NCBI RefSeq assembly: GCF_023330665.1
Contig: NZ_CP097127.1
Coordinates: 1,674,001-1,738,000, forward strand
DNA length: 64,000 bases
Reading direction: 5' to 3'
Origin: Conexibacter sp. S30A1
GTDB lineage: Bacteria > Actinomycetota > Thermoleophilia > Solirubrobacterales > Solirubrobacteraceae
The translations under genes and the position numbers were made by a program. Below, in pieces: positions 1-8,800 of the stretch. Positions within the stretch are counted from its first letter, which is position 1, and each line of letters starts with the position of its first letter. The notes under the pieces were generated by a model. That model did no database searches. It had not been told where the DNA came from and worked only from the letters and a program-made list of their open reading frames with translations.

Positions 1-857
1 AGGCAGGCACCGCCGGCCAGTCAACCCCGGAGTCGTTCCTCGGCCTCGGCACACCGGTCCTACCGCCGCTGCCGATGCACGGTGGCGACCGCAACCGCAC
101 CAGCCCATTCGCGTTCACCGGCAACAAGTTCGAGTTCCGCGCCCTCGGCTCGAGCATGTCGCTGGGCCTGCCCAACACGGTGCTGAACACGATCGTCGCC
201 GAGGCGATTGACGAGCTCGCCAGCGAGCTCGAGAACACACTTGCCGCCGGCGGAACGCTCGAGGACGCGCTGCGCCCGATCATCCAGCGCAGCTACGCGG
301 CCAACAAGCAGATCGTCTTCGGCGGCGACGGCTACTCGGACGACTGGCATGAGGAGGCAGCACGCCGTGGCCTGCTCAACCTGCGCGCGACCCCCGATGC
401 CCTTCCCTACCTGATCGACCCACGGACGATCGCCGCCTTTGAGGCCTACGGCGTGCTGAACGAGCGCGAGCTGCACGCTCGCTACGAGGTGTTCCTCGAG
501 CAGTACATCACCAAGCTCAACATCGAGGCCGAGACCGCGGCCGCGCTCGCGCGCACGATGCTGCTGCCCGCCGCAGTGCGCTACAAGGCCGAACTGCTGG
601 CCGCCGAGGAGCCGGGGATCGCCAGCGAAACCGGCGAGCGGATCGCTTCGTTCCTCGAGGTGATCCGCGCCCTCGACAGTGCCAACCTCAAGGAGAACCA
701 CCCGGAGGATGACCTGCTCGAACACGCCCATTACATGCACGACGTCGTGTTTCCGGCGATGGGCGCCGTCCGTGAGGTCGCCGACCGGCTCGAGAAAGAG
801 GTTGCCGACGACCTCTGGCCGCTACCGAAGTACTCAGAGATCCTGTTCATCAAGTGA
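1..857 (+). CDS. glnN: Type III glutamine synthetase, C-terminal part (5' truncated by window edge)
   Basis: The reading frame is open from base 3 and ends at TGA 855-857, so only the last 284 or so codons of a roughly 700-residue enzyme are present. The NRTSPFAFTGNKFEFR stretch followed by LGSS and a helical C-terminal half is characteristic of GSIII, which makes glutamine from glutamate, ammonia and ATP. The downstream IVFGGDGYSDDWHEEA and NLKENHPEDD segments also fit GSIII rather than GlnA type I. Catalytic N-terminal motifs lie outside the window. A perfect hairpin follows 5 bases after the stop. Confidence 0.9.
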   Translation, partial: AGTAGQSTPESFLGLGTPVLPPLPMHGGDRNRTSPFAFTGNKFEFRALGSSMSLGLPNTVLNTIVAEAIDELASELENTLAAGGTLEDALRPIIQRSYAANKQIVFGGDGYSDDWHEEAARRGLLNLRATPDALPYLIDPRTIAAFEAYGVLNERELHARYEVFLEQYITKLNIEAETAAALARTMLLPAAVRYKAELLAAEEPGIASETGERIASFLEVIRALDSANLKENHPEDDLLEHAHYMHDVVFPAMGAVREVADRLEKEVADDLWPLPKYSEILFIK

Positions 858-862
858 TCGCT

Positions 863-892
863 GTGGGCGCCGGCCCGCTGGCCGGCGCCCAC
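863..892 (+). terminator. Strong hairpin terminator after glutamine synthetase
   Basis: A perfect 13-bp stem (GTGGGCGCCGGCC) closes on the loop CGCT, 5 bases after the stop codon. There is no U-tract, as is common in high-GC actinobacteria. Its core GGCC-CGCT-GGCC recurs at 9532, 21532 and 42525. Confidence 0.7.
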
Positions 893-1022
893 CCGTACCG
901 CCCAGTTGACACCCGCGCGACACTGGGCAGGAACCTGCAGCGTGAGACCTCGCCGCGTGCTTTAACCCTGTAGGGAGAACCCGACAGGGCCTCCCAGATG
1001 GTGGCGCAACTGGAAACGATCT

Positions 1023-2852
1023 GTGGGGTTTCAGCAAGCCGTGAGGCAGGCGTTGGCAGCGTTGAGTGGACGCGGTGCACTGCTCGTATCGGGGCTGCTG
1101 GCCGCCCTGCTCGGGCCGGTTACGGCGATCGCACTGGCGGCAAGCGCGCACCAGCAGGGCCCATCCTCAACCACCGCAGAACAGGCCGCCGGCGCCACCG
1201 TGACGGTCCACACCCCATGCAGCGGGTCGGTGGGCATCACGTCAACCACCGTCGCACCTGGAACCCCCGTGTACACGACCGTGCAGGCGGTGCAGACCGT
1301 CACCGAACCGGTCATCGCCACCGGGACCACCACGCTGACCACGGCGCCACCAACCGGCACATCGTCCACCACCACCAGCTCCACGTCCACCTCCACGACC
1401 ACCACCGGCACGGGCACGAGCACGACCACCGGCACCGGCACGACCACCGGAACGGGCACGAGCACCGGAACGGGCACGAGCACCGAAACGGGCACGAGCA
1501 CCGGAACGGGCACGAGCACCACCGCGGCGCCGACCACCACGACCTACACGTACCCGACCACGACCGTCTTCACCGAGTCGGTGCCGGTGACCGAGACCGC
1601 CACGCTCCCCGGTACCACCACGATCACGCAGACGCCCGCCTGCCCGCTCACCGCGCCCGCACCCGCAACGATCCCGGTGCCCGCCGGCAACCCGTTTGCG
1701 GGGCGCGCGATGTGGATCTGGGTGCTGCACGACACCGACGGCGGCGACATCGCGGCGATCATCGCCCAGGCAAAGCGCTACGGGATAACGGCGCTCTACG
1801 TCAAGAGCAGCGACGGCACCCAGTGGTGGCGGCAGTTCTCGCCGGCGCTGGTGACCGACCTGCACGAGGCCGGTATCAGGGTCTGCGCCTGGCAGTACGT
1901 CTACGGTGTGCACCCGGTCATCGAGGCCAACCTGGGCGCGCGGGCGGTGCGTGACGGCGCCGACTGCCTGGTGATCGACGCCGAATCGCAGTACCAGTCG
2001 CGCTACATCGCCGCCCAGACCTACATCGCGCGTCTGCGCAGGCTGATCGGCCAGCGCTTCCCGGTCGGCCTGGCGGGCTTTCCCTACGTCCGCTACCACC
2101 TGACGTTTCCGTACTCGATATTTCTCGGACCCGGCGGCGCCCAGTACAACCTGCCGCAGATGTACTGGGCCGACATCGGCACCTCGGTGCAGAATGTCTA
2201 CGCGATCACCTACGAGTACAACGAGCTCTACCGCCGCCCGATCTTTCCGCTGGGCCAGCTGTGGAACAGCGGCGCCGGCATGTCAATCGGCGCGATCGAG
2301 CAGTTCAGCCTACTCGCCAAGGAGTACGGCGCGACCGGCGTGAGCTGGTGGGACTGGCAGTCGGCGCCGCTGTCCTACTTCGGCGCGATCACCCGTCTAC
2401 CGCCGCTGCCGGTCAGCTACACAACCAACCGCACGCCGGCGAGCATCTTCGCCGGTAACCGCGGCGATCTGGTGATATGGGCGCAGGAGCACCTCTACGG
2501 AGCCGGCTACCGGATCGCGATCGACGGCGTGTTCGGACCGCAGACAAAGCGCGCTGTGCGAGCGTTCCAGCGCCGCCACCGGCTCGCCGCAAGCGGCGTC
2601 CTCAACGGCCCCACCTGGGACGCGCTGCTGCATGTGCGTCCGGTGAGCGTCCGCTGGAGCAGACGCAGACGACAGACGGTTGCGATCCTGCGGCGCGGGC
2701 GCGCGCTCGGCCGGACCGCCGCCGCCACCGCGCTAGAGGCACCGCTACCGAGGTGGATGCACGGCGTGCGCTCACACAACGAGCTCCACGGCGACATCGG
2801 CGCCGGCACGCCCCAGGCGGTCCCTGACCGGCGCCGGCGGCACGGCGGCTGA
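1023..2852 (+). CDS. Secreted glycosidase-like TIM-barrel protein with Thr-rich stalk and peptidoglycan-binding domain
   Basis: 609 residues from GTG 1023. Residues about 15-45 form an N-terminal hydrophobic export segment (GALLVSGLLAALLGPVTAIA). Residues about 90-195 are a Thr/Ser/Gly low-complexity stalk built from GTGTST-like repeats. Residues about 225-470 resemble a glycoside-hydrolase TIM barrel of the GH25/DUF1906 kind (MWIWVLHDTDGGD, DCLVIDAESQYQ, PQMYWAD, GVSWWDWQSA). Residues about 480-540 form a PG_binding_1-type repeat (GDLVIWAQEHLYGAGY, DGVFGPQTKRAVRAFQ). The arrangement suggests a wall-bound hydrolase projected on a flexible, possibly glycosylated stalk. The basic C-tail is unexplained. 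Substrate and catalytic residues are not proven. Confidence 0.75.
   Translation: MGFQQAVRQALAALSGRGALLVSGLLAALLGPVTAIALAASAHQQGPSSTTAEQAAGATVTVHTPCSGSVGITSTTVAPGTPVYTTVQAVQTVTEPVIATGTTTLTTAPPTGTSSTTTSSTSTSTTTTGTGTSTTTGTGTTTGTGTSTGTGTSTETGTSTGTGTSTTAAPTTTTYTYPTTTVFTESVPVTETATLPGTTTITQTPACPLTAPAPATIPVPAGNPFAGRAMWIWVLHDTDGGDIAAIIAQAKRYGITALYVKSSDGTQWWRQFSPALVTDLHEAGIRVCAWQYVYGVHPVIEANLGARAVRDGADCLVIDAESQYQSRYIAAQTYIARLRRLIGQRFPVGLAGFPYVRYHLTFPYSIFLGPGGAQYNLPQMYWADIGTSVQNVYAITYEYNELYRRPIFPLGQLWNSGAGMSIGAIEQFSLLAKEYGATGVSWWDWQSAPLSYFGAITRLPPLPVSYTTNRTPASIFAGNRGDLVIWAQEHLYGAGYRIAIDGVFGPQTKRAVRAFQRRHRLAASGVLNGPTWDALLHVRPVSVRWSRRRRQTVAILRRGRALGRTAAATALEAPLPRWMHGVRSHNELHGDIGAGTPQAVPDRRRRHGG
1375..1530 (+). 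repeat. Minisatellite encoding the Thr/Gly stalk
   Basis: Imperfect tandem units of the type GGCACGAGCACCGGAAC are repeated with small variants and encode GTGTST peptides inside the secreted glycosidase-like protein. Such arrays commonly change copy number, so stalk length may vary between strains. Confidence 0.8.
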
Positions 2853-2854
2853 GC

Positions 2855-4255
2855 TCAGGCCGAGGCGGACACGGCCTCGTGGTTGAGGATCGTTCCCGGC
2901 TCCACGCTCAGCCCATCCGGGGGCGCGTCGATCTGCACGCTACCGCGCACGACGACGTCTGCGCCAAAGTACACGTCGCCGTTGACGATCAGCCGCTCGG
3001 CGTCGCGCAGCGACGGTGGACCCGCGGGGAAGCGCCGGTCGAAGTCGTCGATCAGGCCAAAATGGTCCTTGTCCAGCGCCACCTCGGGCGGGCTGGCGCC
3101 CTGCCGGGCGGGCTCGAGCACGAAGCCATCAGCCATCCGAAAGCAGTCAGAGCGCAGCACGAGCAGGTCATCTGTGGTCTTCACCGGCACGAAGCGTGAG
3201 CGCGGCACCTCCAGCAGGCAGGCGCCCGGGAAGCTGCTGATCGCGGCGCCCATCGCGCTCTCCAGCTGCAGCACGGGCGGCGAGTCGGGGTCCCGCGGGT
3301 CGAGCGTCTTGTGGTTGACGATCACCGGCAACTCCAACGTCGTTGCCGAAGCGAAGCGCTCCTCCAGGGCGTCGAGGTCGATCCACAGCGAATTGGTGTT
3401 GTAGTAGCGCCAGCGCCGGTAGTCAAGGAACGAGGCAGCGTCCTCCACCGGCGTCTGGGCGGTCTCGCGCAGGACCAGCTGCCCGTCGCTGCGGCGCCGT
3501 GCGAGATGGCCGCCCTTGCGATCCGAGGCGGTGCCACGGACCACCTCGAGCAGAAATGGGATTCGCTGCTCGGCCACATGCGCCGCGATCCGCGCATCGA
3601 CCGTTGCCGCCAGGTTGTCGGAGTTGGCGATCATCGCGCGGCGGTAGCCTCGCTCGCGCAGTGCGTGAAGCAGGCCCGAGCCGACCAGCGAGGCGTAGAC
3701 GTCGCCGTGTCCGGGCGGACACCACTCAAGCTCCGGCGCCCTGGGCCAGCGCGCCGGCAAAAGCGTGGCGGCATCGAGCTTGGGGACCATGCTCTGCAAA
3801 AACTCCTGCGGCAGGCCGCCGTTGGCGAGCTCGGGGATGCCGTCGAGCGCTGCACGTGTCGGCTCGTGCGTGGCCTGGCTGTTCATCAGGATCAGCGGCA
3901 GCCGCACGCCGTGGCGGCGACGCAGGTCGAGGATCTGACCGGCGATCACCTCCAGGAAGCTGTACCCCTCGCGAGCCTCGAGCAACGACTTCGGTTGGCG
4001 CAGGCCCATGGACGTGGCGATGCCGCCGTTGAGCCGGATGACCGCAAGCGCCGCGAGCGCCTCGCGCGGATCTGCGTCCGGCAGCTCGGCGAGCCCGGGA
4101 ACGTCCGGCACGGGCTCGATCTCAGCGCTTGAGATCAGCGTTCGCTCGCCTGCCGCCACGCGCTCGATGGCATGGCTGAAGTGCCGAATCGCCGCGTCGC
4201 TCTGCCCCGCCTGGCGCATCTTCGCGGCGGCGGCGGCCACCGCCTCATTGCTCAC
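2855..4255 (-). CDS. UTP--glucose-1-phosphate uridylyltransferase (UGP2/UDPGP type)
   Basis: 466 residues from GTG 4255. The N-terminal [11 protein letters not shown] then [10 protein letters not shown] matches the UDPGP nucleotide-binding loop (LNGGLGTSMG...PKS) of eukaryote-like UGPases rather than GalU. Later motifs include [27 protein letters not shown] and [12 protein letters not shown]. It should make UDP-glucose from UTP and glucose-1-phosphate for envelope sugars and trehalose or glycogen. The start overlaps the end of the upstream NAD synthetase by 11 bases, implying co-translation. The frame continues upstream to 4345, but that is inside nadE. Confidence 0.88.
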   Translation of the reverse strand: MSNEAVAAAAAKMRQAGQSDAAIRHFSHAIERVAAGERTLISSAEIEPVPDVPGLAELPDADPREALAALAVIRLNGGIATSMGLRQPKSLLEAREGYSFLEVIAGQILDLRRRHGVRLPLILMNSQATHEPTRAALDGIPELANGGLPQEFLQSMVPKLDAATLLPARWPRAPELEWCPPGHGDVYASLVGSGLLHALRERGYRRAMIANSDNLAATVDARIAAHVAEQRIPFLLEVVRGTASDRKGGHLARRRSDGQLVLRETAQTPVEDAASFLDYRRWRYYNTNSLWIDLDALEERFASATTLELPVIVNHKTLDPRDPDSPPVLQLESAMGAAISSFPGACLLEVPRSRFVPVKTTDDLLVLRSDCFRMADGFVLEPARQGASPPEVALDKDHFGLIDDFDRRFPAGPPSLRDAERLIVNGDVYFGADVVVRGSVQIDAPPDGLSVEPGTILNHEAVSASA

Positions 4256-6341
4256 CGGCGAGCCCCCGTTCGAGCTCCGCCAGCCAGGTGCGGGCGTTCC
4301 CGTCACTCGGTGCCCGCCAGTCGCCGCGCGGCGAAAGCGACCCACCCGAACCGACCTTCGGTGCGTTCGGGAGCGCGGAGCGCTTGAACTGACTGGTCTG
4401 GAAGAACCGTGAGAGGAACACTCGCAGCCAGCGCTCGATCTGCTCGAGCGTGTACTCGTTGCGCCGCCGTTCCGGGATCAGGTCGGGCCAGAACCCGCGC
4501 GTACGCTGTCCCCAGGCCGCGTGCGCGAGCCACGCAACCTTGCTGGGGCGGTTGCCGTAGCGCAGCACGTGGTAGAGAAAGAAGTCCTGAAGCTCGTAGG
4601 GACCGACGGTGTTCTCACTGTGCTGCTCGGGCGCGACGGCGCTGCCGGCGGGCGCTGGGATCAGCTCCGGTGAGATCGGCGTCTCGAGCACGGTGTGCAG
4701 CACCGCCTCGAGCGCGGTGCCAGCCTGCGCGCCGAGCTCGCCCGTGTCGAGCGCCCAGCGCAGCAGAAACTGGATCAGGGTCTTTGGCACCGAGGCGTTG
4801 ACGTTGTAGTGCGACATCTGGTCGCCGACGCCGTAGGTGCTCCAGCCGAGCGCCAGCTCGCTGAGGTCGCCGGTACCGAGCACCAGCGCGCCATGGAGGT
4901 TTGCCAGGCGGAACAGGTGGGCCGTCCGCTCACCGGCCTGCACGTTCTCGTAGGTGGTGTCGTAGACCTCCGCTCCGGAGGCCGCCGGATGGCCGATGGA
5001 CTCAAGCATCAGCTGCGACGACGGCCGGATGTCGAGCTCGGCTGCGGTGACCCCGAGCGCCTGCATCAACTCGCGGGCGCTGCCAAGCGTGGTGGCGCTG
5101 GTGCCGAATCCGGGCATCGTGTAGGCGAGGATGTTGGTGCGCGGCAGCCGCAGGCGGTCCATCGTACGAGCCGCGACCAGCAGCGCAAGCGTCGAGTCAA
5201 GGCCGCCGGAGACGCCGATCACGACGCGCTCGATGCCGGTGGCCTCAAGCCGTGTCTGCAGGCCACTGGCCTGGATCAGGCTGACCTCCCGACAGCGCTG
5301 ATCACGCGAGGCGGGATCAGTCGGCACATACGGAAAGCGTGCGACCTCGCGCGTCAAAGGCAGCGCCCTGGTCGGTGGGCGCAGGCGAAACTCGATGCGC
5401 CTCACCCGACGCAGAAGCTCGCGGTGGTCGTGGACACAGTCGCCGAAGGAAGTGAGCCGCATGCGGTCAGCGCTGAGGCGATCGAGGTCGACGTCGGCGC
5501 TGGTCAGCGTGCCAGACGCCGGGTAGCGTTCGGCCTCGGCGAGCAGCTCGCCATTTTCGTAGATGAGCGCCTGCCCGTCCCACGCCATATCTGTGGTGGA
5601 CTCCCCAAGGCCGGCGGCTGTGTAAACGTAGGCGGAGAGTGTGCGTGCCGAATGTCCCGCACAGAGCAACCGCCGGTATTCGGGCTTGCCGACCGTCACG
5701 TTACTGGCCGACAGGTTGGCAAGCACCGTCGCACCCGCCAACGCCGCGTAGGTGCTCGGCGGAATCGGGGCCCAGAGATCCTCGCAGATCTCGACGTGCA
5801 TGGTGAACTGGGGCAGATCGGTGGCGGTGAACAGCAGGTCGCTGCCAAAGGGAACGCTGACCCCGCCGATCTCCACCTCGGTGCGGATCGCGTCACGCGC
5901 GGCGCGGAACTGCCGCTTCTCGTAGAACTCGCCGTAGGCGGGCAGATAGCTCTTGGGCACCGCCCCGAGGACCCGGCCGGCGTGGATCACCAGCGCAACG
6001 TTGAAGAGGCCGTCCTGAACGTGCAGCGGCGCACCGACCACGAGCAGTGGTGCAAGCGCGGCGCTGGCCTCGCGCACCGACTCGATGGCCGCGAGCGTCG
6101 CCTCCAGCAGCGCGTCCTGGTGGAAGAGGTCATCGGCCGTGTAGGCGGTCAGGCCGAGCTCCGGAAAGACAACGAGCGCCGCGCCCTGCTCGTCGGCTGA
6201 ACGGGCCAGCGCCAGCGTCTGCGCGACGTTCGCGGCTGGTTCGGCAATCTGCACGCGTGGAACGGCAGCCGCCACGCGGACATAACCGTGGCGGTAGATC
6301 GAGTCAAACGGGAGCACTCCCGCAGCTGTGGCGCTGGCCAT
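4245..6341 (-). CDS. nadE: Glutamine-dependent NAD(+) synthetase
   Basis: 698 residues, two domains. The N-terminal nitrilase-type glutaminase (about 1-290) has the Glu-Lys-Cys triad in [27 protein letters not shown] and [11 protein letters not shown]. The C-terminal synthetase domain (about 330-690) has the ATP-pyrophosphatase loop [12 protein letters not shown] and [16 protein letters not shown]. It converts deamido-NAD to NAD with ammonia channelled from glutamine. Length and order match the actinobacterial two-domain form. It is first in a pair with the UGPase gene. Confidence 0.95.
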   Translation of the reverse strand: MASATAAGVLPFDSIYRHGYVRVAAAVPRVQIAEPAANVAQTLALARSADEQGAALVVFPELGLTAYTADDLFHQDALLEATLAAIESVREASAALAPLLVVGAPLHVQDGLFNVALVIHAGRVLGAVPKSYLPAYGEFYEKRQFRAARDAIRTEVEIGGVSVPFGSDLLFTATDLPQFTMHVEICEDLWAPIPPSTYAALAGATVLANLSASNVTVGKPEYRRLLCAGHSARTLSAYVYTAAGLGESTTDMAWDGQALIYENGELLAEAERYPASGTLTSADVDLDRLSADRMRLTSFGDCVHDHRELLRRVRRIEFRLRPPTRALPLTREVARFPYVPTDPASRDQRCREVSLIQASGLQTRLEATGIERVVIGVSGGLDSTLALLVAARTMDRLRLPRTNILAYTMPGFGTSATTLGSARELMQALGVTAAELDIRPSSQLMLESIGHPAASGAEVYDTTYENVQAGERTAHLFRLANLHGALVLGTGDLSELALGWSTYGVGDQMSHYNVNASVPKTLIQFLLRWALDTGELGAQAGTALEAVLHTVLETPISPELIPAPAGSAVAPEQHSENTVGPYELQDFFLYHVLRYGNRPSKVAWLAHAAWGQRTRGFWPDLIPERRRNEYTLEQIERWLRVFLSRFFQTSQFKRSALPNAPKVGSGGSLSPRGDWRAPSDGNARTWLAELERGLAGEQ

Positions 6342-6449
6342 TGCGCTGTAGTTTCCCGCAAACCCGCCGCAAATGCCCGTGGCAGCGGTTCAGGCGCAGC
6401 GGCGACCCCAGCTTGCAACGCAGCCGCCCGGCGATGTAACTTGCCGTTG

Positions 6450-7079
6450 GTGAGCGAAAACATCCGGATCGTGATCGCCGATGACCACGCCATCGTTCGC
6501 CGTGGCCTGCGACAGCTGCTGGACAGCGAGGAGGGCTTCGAGGTGGTGGCCGAAGCCGAGGACGTGGCCTCCGCCAGGCGCTATGTCCGTGGCCACCACC
6601 CCGACGTGCTGGTGCTCGACCTGAACATGCCGGGCGAGGAGAGCATCGAGGCGATTCCCGGTCTGCGCAGCGAGTTTCCCGAAACGCAGATAGTCGTTTT
6701 GACGATGCAGAACGAGCCGGCGTACGCGCGGCGCACATTGAGCGACGGCGTGCTCGGCTATGTGCTCAAGGAGTCCGCGGATGGCGAGCTCGTCGATGCG
6801 ATCCGCGCCGCTGTCGCGGGCGAGCGCTACCTGAACCCACGCCTGGGGGCCAAGCTCGCCGCGGAGCCGCTGCCGGGGCCACCGGACGGACTCTCGCAAC
6901 GCGAGCTTGAGATCCTGCGGCTGATCGCGCTCGGATACACCAACGGCCAGATCGCCGACGAGCTCTACCTGTCGATCCGCACGGTCGAGACCCACCGTGC
7001 CCACATCCAGCAGAAGCTCGGGCTGGCGGACCGCGCCGAACTCGTTCGCTACGCCCTGGACCGCAAGCTCCTCAGCTAG
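6450..7079 (+). CDS. NarL/LuxR-family response regulator
   Basis: 209 residues from GTG 6450. The receiver domain (about 1-120) has the acidic pair in IVIADDH, the phosphoacceptor Asp in VLVLDLNMPG, a Thr in VLTMQNE and Lys in GYVLKESA. A LuxR-type helix-turn-helix (about 145-205) contains LSQRELEILRLIALGYTN and SIRTVETHRAHIQQKL. No histidine kinase is adjacent, so it is an orphan here. Its last bases overlap the convergent cydC stop. Confidence 0.92.
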   Translation: MSENIRIVIADDHAIVRRGLRQLLDSEEGFEVVAEAEDVASARRYVRGHHPDVLVLDLNMPGEESIEAIPGLRSEFPETQIVVLTMQNEPAYARRTLSDGVLGYVLKESADGELVDAIRAAVAGERYLNPRLGAKLAAEPLPGPPDGLSQRELEILRLIALGYTNGQIADELYLSIRTVETHRAHIQQKLGLADRAELVRYALDRKLLS

Positions 7080-8800
7080 GGCGCGCGCGTGGCTGGCGTG
7101 AGCCGCCCGTTGCGCAGCTCGTAGACCGTGTCAAAGGCCGCAACCTCGGCCCTGCGGTGTGTGATCACCAACAGGCCACGGTCGCCGGCGGCGTGCGCGA
7201 CGCGCCCGATCAGCTCCGCCGCGATCGGACCGTCCAGCTGGGAGGTGGGTTCGTCGAGCACGATGAAGGGCGCGTCTGAGACGAGCGCCCGCGCGACCGT
7301 GAGCCGCTGACGCTGGCCGCCGGAGAGCAGTCCCCCATCCTCGCCGACCAGTTCGTCGAGCCCCGCGGGCAGCGAGCGCACGTGCTCATCCAGTGCCACC
7401 GCTCTGAGCGCCGCCCAGAGCTCGGCTTCGCTGGCCTCGCGCCGCGCGAGCAGCAGGTTCTCGCGCACGCTGGTGGTGAACACATGCGCGTCCTGAGCGA
7501 TCAGCACGACGCTTGCGCGGACCTCGTCAAGCGCAAGCTCGCGCAGGTCGATGCCCCCCAACCTGACCGTGCCCGCCTGCGGATCGGTGAAGCGCACAAG
7601 CAGCTCCGCGAGCGTGGTCTTGCCGGCGCCGCTCGGGCCGGTCAGCGCGACACGCGCGCCCGGCTCGAGCGTGAGACTGACGTCGTCAAGCGCCTGCGTG
7701 CCATCGCTGAAGCGCACACTGACGTGCTCAAGGCTCAGCGCGAGCGCCGCCCCCGCAGGCAGCAGACGGGGTGCGGGCGGATCGCTGACCGCGGGCTCAA
7801 GCGAGCTGATGTCGGCCAGGCGGCTCGCGGCCTGGGCGCTGGCGCTCAGGCGGCGGGCAGCCAGCGGCAGGGGCGCCAACCCCTCCAGCGCGCCCAGCGT
7901 CAAAAGCACGATCGCCGCCAGCAGCACGGCGCTCAGGGCGCCGGTGTGCACCGCCGGGATGGCGACGATCAGAACCGCCATCACAGCCACGCCACCGCCC
8001 AGCGCCTGCAGCGTCGTGGCGCCAGCGCCGACGAGCGCGTCGCGCAGGCCGAGGTGGATCAGCCGACGGCTTGACTGATCGATCCGGTCCGCACGCTCCT
8101 GCGCACGGCCCGCCAGCGCCAGCTCGACCGAGCCCTCGAGCGCCTCCAGGAGCTCGTCGGCGAGGCGGGCGCGGGCCGGCGCCTGGCGCCGGCCCGCGCC
8201 CGCAGCAGCTGCCGACGCCAGCGCCGGCACGAGCAGCGCCATCACGACCAGGCAGGCGGCCAGGGCGAGCCCCGCGGTGGGCAGCATCACAGCCGCAGCG
8301 CCCGCAGTCGTGAGGATCACGAGTAGTGCCACCAGCGGCGGCGCGAGCGCGCGCAGGTAGAGGTCCTGGAGCGAGTCGACGTCGGCGACGAAGCGCGCGA
8401 GCAGATCACCGCGGCGGCGCTCTTCAAGCGCCGCCGCGCCGAGCGGTGCGAGCGCCGCGTAGAAGCCGGTGCGCAGACGTGCGAGCACACGTAGCGCCAG
8501 GTCGTGCGAGGCCAGGCGCTCGAGGTAGCGAAAGACCGCGCGCGAGAGCCCGAAGGCGCGCACGGTCGTGACCGTGACCATCAGCGTGATGAACAACGGC
8601 CGCTGGGCCGCACGCGAGATCAGATAGCCGGAGGCGGTCAGCAGGCCGACGCCCGAGATCACGGTGGCCCAGCCGAGGATCACCGTCAAGGCCAGCCTCC
8701 GACCCTCGCCTTGACGCAGGCGCGCCACACGCCAGAGCGCAAGCGCCCGCCGGCGGCGGCTGGTGCTTGTTGCGCCGATGCCGGCTGAGAACGCGCTCAC
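7076..8800 (-). CDS. cydC: Glutathione/cysteine ABC exporter subunit CydC
   Basis: 574 residues: a six-helix membrane domain (about 20-330) followed by an ATPase with Walker A GPSGAGKTT, signature LSGGQRQR and Walker B FIVLDEPTS. CydDC exports thiols needed for assembly of cytochrome bd. The start GTG 8800 overlaps the cydD stop by four bases. A 19-bp perfect inverted repeat (8164-8202) lies inside the coding region at the membrane-domain AAAGAGRRQAPARARL segment. Confidence 0.9.
   Translation of the reverse strand: MSAFSAGIGATSTSRRRRALALWRVARLRQGEGRRLALTVILGWATVISGVGLLTASGYLISRAAQRPLFITLMVTVTTVRAFGLSRAVFRYLERLASHDLALRVLARLRTGFYAALAPLGAAALEERRRGDLLARFVADVDSLQDLYLRALAPPLVALLVILTTAGAAAVMLPTAGLALAACLVVMALLVPALASAAAAGAGRRQAPARARLADELLEALEGSVELALAGRAQERADRIDQSSRRLIHLGLRDALVGAGATTLQALGGGVAVMAVLIVAIPAVHTGALSAVLLAAIVLLTLGALEGLAPLPLAARRLSASAQAASRLADISSLEPAVSDPPAPRLLPAGAALALSLEHVSVRFSDGTQALDDVSLTLEPGARVALTGPSGAGKTTLAELLVRFTDPQAGTVRLGGIDLRELALDEVRASVVLIAQDAHVFTTSVRENLLLARREASEAELWAALRAVALDEHVRSLPAGLDELVGEDGGLLSGGQRQRLTVARALVSDAPFIVLDEPTSQLDGPIAAELIGRVAHAAGDRGLLVITHRRAEVAAFDTVYELRNGRLTPATRAP
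8164..8202. repeat. 19-bp perfect inverted repeat inside cydC
   Basis: Two 19-bp arms (the plus-strand arm starts GCGGGCGCGGGCC) flank a single central base at 8183 with no mismatch. It is inside the cydC frame and encodes an Ala/Gly/Arg-rich stretch. RNA from this region would fold into a very stable helix. Confidence 0.85.

Noticed and set aside
893..1022. Leader upstream of the secreted glycosidase-like gene as a c-di-AMP or other riboswitch
   Set aside because: It can form CCCTGT/ACAGGG (966-989) and GGGAG/CTCCC hairpins, but I could not match the conserved core of any riboswitch class.
1242..2099. Long antisense frames opposite the secreted protein
   Set aside because: Low-complexity GC-rich coding DNA leaves other frames open; the plus-strand frame has the export segment, domains and sensible codon use.
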